The translations under genes were made by a program, and so were the position numbers. The notes under the pieces are model-generated. The model ran no database searches and had not been told where the DNA came from. It saw only the letters and a program-made list of their open reading frames with translations. Below are positions 51,964-60,851 of a stretch of DNA of 64,000 nt, one piece after another; the first letter of the stretch is position 1, and the number at the start of each line of letters is the position of its first letter. The stretch comes from Alphaproteobacteria bacterium (GTDB taxonomy: Bacteria > Pseudomonadota > Alphaproteobacteria > CAAGCB01 > CAG-977), in contig JAKSVT010000002.1 in NCBI GenBank assembly GCA_024407875.1, forward strand, positions 1 through 64,000. The letters are read 5' to 3'.

Positions 51964-54957
51964 ATGGAAAACAAAGCTGGAAGTAGTGTTGACGAAATCC
52001 TTGATAACCCATTGAATCAAGTAAGATATTGGGCTGCGGGAAAGTTTGGAAAACGCGAATTTACACCTGAATTATTTGACGAATTAGTAGGGAAAATTCG
52101 TCCTTTGGCTACCGATTCGACTTCTTTTGAAGAGGAATTGGACAAAGTTCGTGAAGCTATGTCTACAGGTAAAACATCAAAAACACCAGCTTTAAAATCC
52201 CCTTATAACCAAATGCTTTGGGGCGCAGCATTAGCAACTATTGATAATACACCAAATTTAAGACAAAATTGGGAAAAGAATTTAGTTGGAAAAAATATAA
52301 ATGAGCCTTTAACAAAATTGCCTTTATGGGACCAAATAGCTCATTGCCCTGATGCTAGAACTGAATTAAGAGAAAACGCATTTATTATTGCAACAGCGAT
52401 TAAAAATCCAGGAACAAAAATTCGTTGGGGTATGCCAGATCAAGGATATCCAGATGTATCTTATTACTATAATTCTCAAGATAAGATGATCAATTTGGAT
52501 ATGGTTTGGAGCTTGATGATTGGTGTTGAAAATGCTCGTGCAGCAAATATGCATGAAATTGGACACTCTCAAGGTACAATTTATCAGCCAAAAGGTTCTG
52601 ATGAAGCTTATAAGAAAGTTCAAGAATGCCGTGAAGTAATGCGCAAGCTTAATGAACTTCCTAAAGATGAACAAAAAGTTGCAGAACACAATATGTTAAT
52701 GGCGATGACTGATTATAAAATGCGCTATTACATTTTTGATGAAGCAGAAAATAACTATGCAAATAGATATGCTGTAAATCAATCTCAACGTTCTGCTCAA
52801 GATTTTGGTACAGCTGTAAATACAGTTGAAACAACATTATGCCTTGGTTTAAGTGGTGGTTTGCCTGAAAAGAAAGAGAATCCAGAAATTATGGATTTGT
52901 TTATGAACGTTAAAAACTTAATGCGTTATTCGTTCTATGTAAATAACGGGTTAATGGAAGACGAACCAAATGGTTGGGAAAGATTAGGTGTACGTAAAGA
53001 ATGGTTGGTTGGCGTAGATAAAGAAGGAAAACCTATGACAGCTGATCAGTGCTTTAATGAAATTCGTCATATGTGCACACAATTAGAAGAAGCTCAACCA
53101 CAAGCACGTGATAGATTAATGGGTGCATCTTTCTATGCAAAGAAGATGGAAGACTGTTCTCATAAACGTTGTGATATTATTGACGAAATGTATGATCGTT
53201 TTGTTTCTCCTTTAATTCCTGAAATTGTTCGTCAACGTGAAGAACAAATGAACAAGAAAAAAGAAGAACAAGAAAGACAACAAGAAGAAAACCAAAAGAA
53301 TTCTCAAAATGGCCAAAATGGAAATGGTCAACAGGGCCAAAATGGTGATCAAAAACAACAAAATTCTGATCAACAACAAGGTCAACAATCACAAATGGGA
53401 CAACAAGGCCAGCAGGGACAAGAAGGTCAAGGCGAAGATGGTCAAGATCAACAAAATCAAGCACAACAAAGCCCATCAATGCAGATGGGAAATGGTGGTG
53501 CTGGTGATCAACCAAAGAATGATAATCAACAACAACCTCAACAATCTCAAAGTGGTAAGTCTACTTCTCAACAATCTTCCAATGGAGAGAGAACAGGAGA
53601 ACAGTCAAATAGTTCTCAAGATATAGATCAGCAGATGCAACAAATGGAAAATCAAATGAGTAATTCCATTAAAGATTTGCGTCAAAAACAAGAAGATAAA
53701 GCTGATGGAAAAGATGAACAAAATGGCCAAGAAGGAAAAGAGGGCCAAGAAGGCCAGAATGGTGAAAAAGGCCAGGATGGTAAAGAAGGAGATAATCAAG
53801 ACAATAATCCTGATAAAGGAGAGTCAATTGAGGATTTAGTAAATAAAGAAAATAACGAAAACAATACTAAATCAGCTGAAAATGATAAAAATACAAAGGG
53901 ACAATCTTCACAAGCACGTAAAGGTGATGAAGAATGGAACCCTTCTGGTAATTCAGATAAAGAAGGTGAACAACATTCACTTAAAGATTTTATTCCTTCA
54001 GAACTTCGTTCTTTAAATGAATACACACAAATTATTAAAGATCATCAACAAACCGCTCGTAAAGTTAAAGTTGCATTAAAGCAAATGCAAAATATGTATA
54101 TGGGCGAGCCAAAAGATTCAAATAAACGTGAATTAGTACCTGAAGATGGTGATTTAGATAAGTTTGATATTGGATCTTATGTAGATCGTAAGGTTAAATT
54201 GGCAACAGGCCAACAAGTTGATGAACGTGATTTTGAACATTTTAAAGTAAAGGGTGAACCAGAAAAGAAACCTGCTCCAATTGATATTGCAATTTTAATT
54301 GATCATTCTGGATCTATGGGTACAGGTAAAGATAGTCCATTTGAAACAGCTTTAGCTACAGCTTGTGTAATGTATGAAGCTGCAAAAGATAATCCTTGTT
54401 TCAATGTATATGTAGTAGGAGCTGGTGATCCTTATTGCTATCCAATTGCAGAACCTGGACAAAATTCAAAAGATATTGCTAAGAGAATTGCAAGTCTTCG
54501 CGATAAATGTGGTGGCTCTGCTGATATGATGTCTGATGGCATTGAAAAGACCATGGAAAAAATTAAAAATAATAAGAAGGATGAGTATGCAGGAGCAACG
54601 CACTTCTTCATTATATCTGATGGTGATTTCAATGATCAAAATAAGTCAGTTCCTATGATTGATACCTTATGTGAAAAATCAAAAGGTGAAATTACATTTA
54701 ACTTAGTATTGACTAAAAAAGGTCGTAATAAGATTGAAGATTTAGCCGATGAACGTTCAAAAGGTAAGGGATCTCAAAGAATTGATAGAGTTCACATTTC
54801 TGGACCAAAGGATATTGATACAGCCTTAAATATGATGTTAAATCGTCGTATGAAAGAAATGGGAAAAGTTGATGCTCAAAAGACATCAAAGAAGTCAAAA
54901 GATTTTAATAGCTTGTTAACAACTATACAAGCTCAAAGAGGAAATAGTTGGTTTTAA
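51964..54957 (+). CDS. Large VWA-domain protein with zincin-like motif and Q/G-rich linker (997 aa)
   Basis: Residues 1-425 form an alpha-helical domain with HEIGH at 197-201 (ANMHEIGHSQG) and a downstream FDEAENNYANRYA (258-270), a zinc-metallopeptidase-like pattern seen at the front of some VWA proteins. Residues 430-660 are low-complexity, dominated by Gln, Gly, Asn, Asp and Lys. Residues 680-997 hold a CobT/VWA region with MIDAS LIDHSGSMG (Asp780, Ser782, Ser784) and IISDGDFND. CobT-like VWA proteins partner MoxR/CobS AAA+ ATPases, and such a gene follows 21 bases later. Likely role: the substrate-recruiting half of a AAA+ remodelling or metal-insertion machine. Whether the zincin site is active is unknown. 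Confidence 0.85.
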   Translation: MENKAGSSVDEILDNPLNQVRYWAAGKFGKREFTPELFDELVGKIRPLATDSTSFEEELDKVREAMSTGKTSKTPALKSPYNQMLWGAALATIDNTPNLRQNWEKNLVGKNINEPLTKLPLWDQIAHCPDARTELRENAFIIATAIKNPGTKIRWGMPDQGYPDVSYYYNSQDKMINLDMVWSLMIGVENARAANMHEIGHSQGTIYQPKGSDEAYKKVQECREVMRKLNELPKDEQKVAEHNMLMAMTDYKMRYYIFDEAENNYANRYAVNQSQRSAQDFGTAVNTVETTLCLGLSGGLPEKKENPEIMDLFMNVKNLMRYSFYVNNGLMEDEPNGWERLGVRKEWLVGVDKEGKPMTADQCFNEIRHMCTQLEEAQPQARDRLMGASFYAKKMEDCSHKRCDIIDEMYDRFVSPLIPEIVRQREEQMNKKKEEQERQQEENQKNSQNGQNGNGQQGQNGDQKQQNSDQQQGQQSQMGQQGQQGQEGQGEDGQDQQNQAQQSPSMQMGNGGAGDQPKNDNQQQPQQSQSGKSTSQQSSNGERTGEQSNSSQDIDQQMQQMENQMSNSIKDLRQKQEDKADGKDEQNGQEGKEGQEGQNGEKGQDGKEGDNQDNNPDKGESIEDLVNKENNENNTKSAENDKNTKGQSSQARKGDEEWNPSGNSDKEGEQHSLKDFIPSELRSLNEYTQIIKDHQQTARKVKVALKQMQNMYMGEPKDSNKRELVPEDGDLDKFDIGSYVDRKVKLATGQQVDERDFEHFKVKGEPEKKPAPIDIAILIDHSGSMGTGKDSPFETALATACVMYEAAKDNPCFNVYVVGAGDPYCYPIAEPGQNSKDIAKRIASLRDKCGGSADMMSDGIEKTMEKIKNNKKDEYAGATHFFIISDGDFNDQNKSVPMIDTLCEKSKGEITFNLVLTKKGRNKIEDLADERSKGKGSQRIDRVHISGPKDIDTALNMMLNRRMKEMGKVDAQKTSKKSKDFNSLLTTIQAQRGNSWF

Positions 54958-54978
54958 AACCATTTTAGGAGAGAGAAA

Positions 54979-57723
54979 ATGGCTGAATTGAAAGAAGTTT
55001 ATTTCGGATTAGAAGAAACACCATTGCCAGTTGGACACAATAAGGCTGGTGAATTCGAAACTCTTGCAAGTGATGATGGATGTTTGACATTCCAAACACT
55101 TCGTGAGGGAAAAGAAGGTATATCTGTTGATGAACGCTTATATTTTGAATTAATGCGTAAGCTACCATCACGTAGTATGCTTCCTTACTTAAAACAAGAA
55201 TTAACATTGCGCGATCCAAATAGAACTGATGCTGCTAAGAAAAGTTATATTTCTGGCTACATTGGAGCACCATCAATTGGTAAATCTTTCGCATTTAAGA
55301 CTTTAGGTAAGTTAACTCACCCTAAAGGAGCTTTAATGGTTAACTGTAAAGATGTTGATATGGGAACATTGTTCTGTGAAACAGTTTTCGATACATCAGC
55401 AGCTGATGCAGAAAAAGCAGCTATTGATTCAAAATTGATGCTTGGAAATAAAGATGCTAGCCAAGGATTGCAAGAACAAAGTATCGCTTTATTACGTAAT
55501 GCTTTAGGTAAAGCTTTTACTGAAGAAGAACGTAATGGAAAGAAAGTTTATGCTATCGATTGGAATGGTATCCAAGTAAAAGGTGATACTTTTGAACAAC
55601 AAAACTATCAAAAACAAGTTCTCTCCTCTTGTTTGAAACAAGTTTGCAAATTAGAAGGTATTGAAGATAAAGGCGGTGCTCAAAGTATTGGTATTACAAC
55701 ACGTGATGGCGCAGCTGTTCGTGTATTAGATCCAAATTCAGCAGATTATGGTCGTCCTTTATTATTGGATGAAATTAACCGTTGTAAACCTGGTACATTA
55801 CAAAAATTATATGAATATACAGCTATGTTAGCTGATCCAAAGGTTGATACATGTGAAGTATTAGCTGGTGGTAATCGTCCTGTAACATTGTCTCGTAATG
55901 CTTTCCCTCCAACATTTAGAGTAAACTTTACAGGTAACCCTGCTACTGAAGGTATGGGTTCTGAAGATATGGATAAGCCATTCGTTTCACGTTTAGGCGT
56001 TGAATTAGATTTGATGAACTTACCAGATCCATCAGAAGCTGATATTGCAGATCGTATTGCAGGATCTTTATCAGGAGTTCCTTTAACTCAGTTGTATTAT
56101 TCAAATGAAGAATTATATAAGAATGATCCAAATGCATTTGTTGAAGACTTAATGGTTTATAGAACAGGTGGATTAACAGAAAAAGAAAAAGCTGCTATTC
56201 CACAGGAAGAAATTTTAAATATTCAAAATGCTCCAAAAACATTACAAGTTGCAGAACAAATGGCTGGTTTCTTTGCTGATATTAGACAATTGACAAATCC
56301 TGAATCTGCTTTATATAAGAATTCTGATTTACAATTGAGCCAAGAATATGAAACATATTTGAAGTCATTAGAAATCGATTTGCGTTTAGCCACAAAGTAC
56401 ATGGAAAATGCATCTGTTGAAAATCCAACTGCTACAACTACTCCAAAGAGAATTGGAACAGGTAGAATTGGTGGCGGTCGTATCGGTAAACCTCGTGAAG
56501 GATTTAAACCTCAAAAGAGTGATATGACAGAACGTTTGGCAACAAGAGGTGATCGTTTAGAAGCAAGCTTAGAAGCTTGGATGGAACGTATCTTTAAGCC
56601 AGGACATGCTGAAACATTAGGCATTGAACGTGAAGAAATGGAACAAATGTATGCAATTGCTAAAAAGATTGCAGCACATCATGGTATTGGCGATCCTGAA
56701 TTAGAAGAAGGAAAGCTTTCTGGTGCAAGTCGTTTGAAAGACGTTTACAATGTAGATCGTTCTCAATTGCCTTCAGCACAAAATGCTGTTATTCGTGAAC
56801 AAGTTGTTGATGCTATTGAAAAATCAGCAGGATTTAGAATTGAAAATCCAAATGAAGCAATTTCTGATTTTGCTATCAATACAAGTTTGAAACGTGCTCA
56901 AGAACGTGCAGCAGCAGAACCTGAATACAAACAAGTTCGTGAAATGTCTGTAATTAATGATAATGTTGATACAGTAGCTGATCAACCAATTGTGCCAGCT
57001 GTATTATCAGATGTTACAGTTATGGAAGCTCCAATGCCTCAAGATTTAGTTCCGCACAATACATTTGTTGGAGCATTAGCAATCCCAGCATTGTCTCAAG
57101 CAAACATGAAATCTTTATGGAACCAATCATTATCAACTTTAAGTGAAGTTGATCGTGAAGATGAAACTGTAAAGATTGCTGAAAATCGTTCAGAAACAGG
57201 ATTAGGATTAACAACATTATTAACAAACGATAAGGGCGAAGCTGTAATTACACATGTTATTTCAGATGAAAAGGCTCATAGAACTGTTATCGTAAGTGAA
57301 GACGTTGATCAAAAAGTTCAAGAAATGTTTGCTCGTAATTCTATTACATACATTGATAGAAAAGATCCAAAAGCAGCAGAAAAGATCAATAAAGAAGTTG
57401 AATTCATCACAAAGGGACGTGAAAATCCTGATGAAGTTTCAGCTTACTTATCAGGTGCTATGATGCTTCGTGATAGTTCTGTTGGAGAGACAATTGGTGA
57501 AGCTATGGTAGCTAGTTCAACGGAAACAGTTTATAATCCTATCTTTGTAACTAAGATGGAAAAACGTAGTACAATTGATAAAGAAAAATTAGTAAATAAC
57601 GAAGCTTCTAAGTCAGGTAAGTCTGATCTTCAATCTAAATTAAAGAATGTAGAAAATACTAAAGAACCTACAGTTCCAACTTTATCATACGCTGCAGAAA
57701 TGCGTCGTCGTGGTGCTAGATAG
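54979..57723 (+). CDS. MoxR/CobS-like AAA+ ATPase with long C-terminal extension (914 aa)
   Basis: The AAA module occupies residues 85-430: Walker A GAPSIGKS (96-103), Walker B LLLDEIN (261-267), sensor 1 FTGNP (318-322) and a likely Arg finger in FVSRLG (Arg338). Insertions between Walker A and B make it longer than standard MoxR. After a basic Gly/Arg-rich linker (RIGTGRIGGGRIGKPREG) come about 420 residues of unknown fold, with no membrane segment. MoxR ATPases act with VWA proteins to activate or remodel client complexes; the VWA gene lies directly upstream. AGGAGAG stands seven bases before the ATG. The size is about three times that of ordinary MoxR. Confidence 0.88.
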   Translation: MAELKEVYFGLEETPLPVGHNKAGEFETLASDDGCLTFQTLREGKEGISVDERLYFELMRKLPSRSMLPYLKQELTLRDPNRTDAAKKSYISGYIGAPSIGKSFAFKTLGKLTHPKGALMVNCKDVDMGTLFCETVFDTSAADAEKAAIDSKLMLGNKDASQGLQEQSIALLRNALGKAFTEEERNGKKVYAIDWNGIQVKGDTFEQQNYQKQVLSSCLKQVCKLEGIEDKGGAQSIGITTRDGAAVRVLDPNSADYGRPLLLDEINRCKPGTLQKLYEYTAMLADPKVDTCEVLAGGNRPVTLSRNAFPPTFRVNFTGNPATEGMGSEDMDKPFVSRLGVELDLMNLPDPSEADIADRIAGSLSGVPLTQLYYSNEELYKNDPNAFVEDLMVYRTGGLTEKEKAAIPQEEILNIQNAPKTLQVAEQMAGFFADIRQLTNPESALYKNSDLQLSQEYETYLKSLEIDLRLATKYMENASVENPTATTTPKRIGTGRIGGGRIGKPREGFKPQKSDMTERLATRGDRLEASLEAWMERIFKPGHAETLGIEREEMEQMYAIAKKIAAHHGIGDPELEEGKLSGASRLKDVYNVDRSQLPSAQNAVIREQVVDAIEKSAGFRIENPNEAISDFAINTSLKRAQERAAAEPEYKQVREMSVINDNVDTVADQPIVPAVLSDVTVMEAPMPQDLVPHNTFVGALAIPALSQANMKSLWNQSLSTLSEVDREDETVKIAENRSETGLGLTTLLTNDKGEAVITHVISDEKAHRTVIVSEDVDQKVQEMFARNSITYIDRKDPKAAEKINKEVEFITKGRENPDEVSAYLSGAMMLRDSSVGETIGEAMVASSTETVYNPIFVTKMEKRSTIDKEKLVNNEASKSGKSDLQSKLKNVENTKEPTVPTLSYAAEMRRRGAR

Positions 57724-57737
57724 TACGGAGAATGAAT

Positions 57738-58055
57738 ATGTCAACTAAAGTTGATATTGAAAAAATGGTTCCTGAAACAGCTTTACAAATGGCTATGGAA
57801 TACAAAAAGCCAAAAGTTGCAGATTGTCCTGTTTATCAATTAACAGAAGAATGGCAAGAAAAGATTTTGGTAAAAACAGGTTATGCAAGTGTTGCTAAGA
57901 CATTATCAGAACTTGAAAATCTTTTGGGAGAAAATGATCCTGAATGTATTATTTTACCTGATGATGCAGCTATAACAACTGAAGCATTAACAACAGTATT
58001 ACAACGTAATAGTGCAGAAAAAACAATTTTATGGGGTGTTCCTTTAAATGGCTGA
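57738..58055 (+). CDS. Small acidic protein of the VWA/MoxR operon (about 105 aa)
   Basis: ATG 57738 is chosen because GGAG is eight bases upstream; ATG 57732 would leave only one or two bases. The product (STKVDIEKMVPETALQMAME and onward) has a predicted helix-strand pattern, no signal and no known motif. Its end overlaps the next gene by eight bases, suggesting translational coupling. It may be a partner or chaperone for the proteins around it, or a diverged leucine-rich-repeat fragment, since ECIILPDDAAITTEALTTVL has a repeat-like strand-helix pattern. Confidence 0.65.
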   Translation: MSTKVDIEKMVPETALQMAMEYKKPKVADCPVYQLTEEWQEKILVKTGYASVAKTLSELENLLGENDPECIILPDDAAITTEALTTVLQRNSAEKTILWGVPLNG

Positions 58056-59487
58056 AAATAAATTAAAAGCAACAAGTATTTTATACAAAGCAGGTTATTC
58101 TCCAGAAAAAGCTGCTGAAGTTGCTGATGCTATTTTAAATCCAAAAGATGGTGAAATTGTTATAGGTTATGGTTTCTTTTATGATTCTCCAAAAGAAGCA
58201 GGTAAGGCTATTGCGGAAATTCTTCCTATGAGCACAGCTAAATCTTTAGTAATAGATCAACATAATAAAATGTGGGGATTTACAAAAACGCCTTTAGCTG
58301 TAATGAGAACTAATGCTGGAAGAAATTGGGGCGAACATAATGCTGTTGGAGATGTTTTAGAAGCTTTAGCTAAAACAGAAATTGAAAAAATTTCTTTAAA
58401 TGAAGTTGCTTTAGGTGATAATTGCTATCGTAAATTCCAAAAAGGAATTGAAGAAAGTAAAACATTGAAGAGTGTTTCAATTACTCATAGTGATGTAGAA
58501 CCTTCAATTGAAAATGGTACATTTTTACCAAATTTGGCTAATACAAAAATTGAAGAATTTAAGTTGGGAGATTGCAATATTAATTCAGATAAATCGAAAG
58601 GTTTTTTTGAAGGAATTGCTTCAGCAACAAATTTAAAGACTTTAGATTTGTCTGGTAATCAATCATTGTTTAGAGATAATGGTGGAGAATTTATTGCTAA
58701 ATTACCAAGTTGTGTTACAAATTTAAATGTTTCAAATTGTCCTGTTCGTGATTGGCATTGTGCAACTCAAATTGCTGCAAATTTAAGACAAAATAAAAAT
58801 TTAACTGACTTAGGTTTGTCTTCTTGCTATATGGGTGAAACCGAAGCTAGAGATATTATTAAAGTTTTACCTGATACAAATTTATGGAGAATAGATTTAT
58901 CAGGTAATGTTTTAGATGATAAAGCAGCAAAAGATTTGACTACTTCATTAAACAATGAAGAATGCCATGTTTATGAAACAAAATTAATGGATAAACCTAA
59001 AAATCCTGTAACTGATATTTTACGTAGAGAATGTGAAAATATTGCTGAAGAAAGTACTTTAAATGAATTGAAGGAAGCTGAAGCAAAAAATTACAAAAAA
59101 TATGAAGTTGTAAGAGATCAAGAAATTGCAAGAGAAGTATATGCAAATCAAAGCGATGAAGAAAGAGCTAAAGATGTATATACTGCAGCAAAAGCAGGTA
59201 AAATAGGGGAGTTTTTAAAGTTAAAGCCTTTAAAACCACAAGATTATTTAGTCGCTGATGAAAAAGGCAAAACTTTAATTGAACATATTTGGGAATCAAA
59301 ATCTTTAGATCAAGTGTTTACACCTAATAATTGGTCTAATCCAAAGGATATGCAAAATTTATGGAATAATGTTCCTGATAAACAAAAAGAACAAATGGAT
59401 GGAAAAGAAGGACGTCCAAGCTTTATCAAGAATAAGAGTATCGTAACAGCTAATGCATTGAGAAAATCAATGTCTCATGGCCGTTAA
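58048..59487 (+). CDS. Leucine-rich-repeat-like protein A of the VWA/MoxR operon (479 aa)
   Basis: From about residue 105 to 310, ribonuclease-inhibitor-type repeats can be seen: LKTLDLSGNQSLFRDNGGEF, VTNLNVSNCPV, LTDLGLSSCYMGETEARDII and LWRIDLSGNVLDDKAAKDL. They alternate strand and helix with Asn/Cys at the turn. A charged helical linker leads to a C-terminal module of about 90 residues (PQDYLVADEKGKTLIEHIWE, FTPNNWSNPKDMQNLWNNV) that recurs in the next gene. There is no signal peptide. LRR proteins bind other proteins; here the likely partners are the VWA/MoxR pair or a shared client. The gene overlaps its upstream neighbour by eight bases. Confidence 0.75.
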   Translation: MAENKLKATSILYKAGYSPEKAAEVADAILNPKDGEIVIGYGFFYDSPKEAGKAIAEILPMSTAKSLVIDQHNKMWGFTKTPLAVMRTNAGRNWGEHNAVGDVLEALAKTEIEKISLNEVALGDNCYRKFQKGIEESKTLKSVSITHSDVEPSIENGTFLPNLANTKIEEFKLGDCNINSDKSKGFFEGIASATNLKTLDLSGNQSLFRDNGGEFIAKLPSCVTNLNVSNCPVRDWHCATQIAANLRQNKNLTDLGLSSCYMGETEARDIIKVLPDTNLWRIDLSGNVLDDKAAKDLTTSLNNEECHVYETKLMDKPKNPVTDILRRECENIAEESTLNELKEAEAKNYKKYEVVRDQEIAREVYANQSDEERAKDVYTAAKAGKIGEFLKLKPLKPQDYLVADEKGKTLIEHIWESKSLDQVFTPNNWSNPKDMQNLWNNVPDKQKEQMDGKEGRPSFIKNKSIVTANALRKSMSHGR

Positions 59488-59501
59488 GGGGGAGAAAATC
59501 T

Positions 59502-60812
59502 ATGACACCAGTACAAAATATGCCAGCAGAAAATACACCAGAACGTGAAGCTTATTATAAAGCAACAGATGCAGCTTACACAATGGGATATAAGATTGGT
59601 AGAGGTTCTGATCCTAGTACTATTAATGATGTATGCCCAAGAGTTGCTACAGAATTGGTTGATGCTTCAAAAGCTGTTTGTATTGATTTAAACCTTTTTG
59701 ATCCAGATAAAATTATGGATACTGTTAAGAAGTATGACAAAAAAGCATTGGTCTTAAAACATTGTTCATCAAATAATCGTTTCCAAAAAGATTTAGATAA
59801 AAAAATTAATGACCAAGATTTTCCTGTAAGAGATTTAACATTAGTTAATGCTGAAATCGGTATGTATGGCACACCAAGATATGTAAATATGACAAGCTTA
59901 ACATTAGTAGATTCAACATTTAATGGAAAGATGGAAGAAGATTTGCAAGGCAAAGATTTGGTTTCATTAAAAGTTGAACGCTGCAAAGTCGATAGAAGCT
60001 TTTCTGGTGTGATTGCTAATTCTGTTTTAGAAGTAGCAGGTCATAATAATTTAAAGAAATTCACTATGCGTGAAATGTCTTTATTAACAGGAAGTGATGA
60101 TAAAAAAGTTGATTGGTCTAAATTACCAGAATCTCTTGAATATTTAAACTTATCTAAAACAGATGTTATGAATGCTGATTTCGATGGCTTAATGGAAAAA
60201 CTTCCTAAATTGAAAAATTTAAAAGTTTTTGAAATGGCTTCTTGTGGCTTAAGTGATGAGCATGCTCAAAAATTGTCAAAAGCTTTACAACAAAGTGAAG
60301 TTAAACATATAAATTTATCAGGTAATCCTATGAGTTTATCTGTTAATGATAAAAATGTTATTTGTGGAGATTATTTTGAATGGTCTGGTGCTGAAATCAA
60401 TAAGATGGTAACACAAGGCAAGACATTACAAGCTCAAGCGTCAAAAGAATTGAATAAAGATCAATTGCTTAAATCAGGTTTATTAGCAGCTGCTGCTAAA
60501 TCAGATAATTTTGAAGATTCTTTGAAGTCTTTAAAGGCAAAGGGAACATATTTATCTTCTCAAGATTATTTGGCAGAACAAAACGATGGTAATACAATAA
60601 TTCAAGATTTAACAAAAACACGTCAATTAACAAGTGTATTTAAACCTGAATATTGGTTAAATCCTAAAGAAATGCAAAAGGTTTGGGATGCTGTATCTGA
60701 TGAAGGTAAAGGACAATTAGGTCCAAATGGTGGAAAAGCAGCTTTCCAAGTTAGAAAGAACCAAGTTATGATGAATGCGGTTCGTATGGCAACTCAAGCA
60801 AAATCAAGATAA
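59502..60812 (+). CDS. Leucine-rich-repeat-like protein B of the VWA/MoxR operon (436 aa)
   Basis: Repeats are visible between about residues 110 and 285: MTSLTLVDSTFNG, LVSLKVERCKVD, LEYLNLSKTDVMNADFDGL, LKVFEMASCGLSDEHAQKL and VKHINLSGNPMSL. The C-terminal module (SQDYLAEQNDGNTIIQDLTK, FKPEYWLNPKEMQKVWDAV, ending TQAKSR) matches the end of protein A. A GGGGGAG site precedes the ATG, 14 bases after protein A. A and B are therefore diverged paralogues with the same two-part layout. It is the last gene of the operon, followed by a strong terminator. Confidence 0.75.
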   Translation: MTPVQNMPAENTPEREAYYKATDAAYTMGYKIGRGSDPSTINDVCPRVATELVDASKAVCIDLNLFDPDKIMDTVKKYDKKALVLKHCSSNNRFQKDLDKKINDQDFPVRDLTLVNAEIGMYGTPRYVNMTSLTLVDSTFNGKMEEDLQGKDLVSLKVERCKVDRSFSGVIANSVLEVAGHNNLKKFTMREMSLLTGSDDKKVDWSKLPESLEYLNLSKTDVMNADFDGLMEKLPKLKNLKVFEMASCGLSDEHAQKLSKALQQSEVKHINLSGNPMSLSVNDKNVICGDYFEWSGAEINKMVTQGKTLQAQASKELNKDQLLKSGLLAAAAKSDNFEDSLKSLKAKGTYLSSQDYLAEQNDGNTIIQDLTKTRQLTSVFKPEYWLNPKEMQKVWDAVSDEGKGQLGPNGGKAAFQVRKNQVMMNAVRMATQAKSR

Positions 60813-60823
60813 ATTTAGAGATT

Positions 60824-60850
60824 AAAAAAAGCCACATTATGTGGCTTTTT
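60824..60850. terminator. Bidirectional terminator between the LRR operon and murG
   Basis: AAAAAAAGCCACA / TGTGGCTTTTT with a TTA loop ends the plus-strand operon and, read on the minus strand, the murG gene. Confidence 0.85.
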
Positions 60851-60851
60851 C

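Noticed and set aside
53177-53515. 112-codon minus-strand frame opposite the Q/G-rich linker
   Set aside because: It is the His/Asp/Val-rich shadow of CAA/GGT-type codons of the plus-strand repeat, with no ribosome site.
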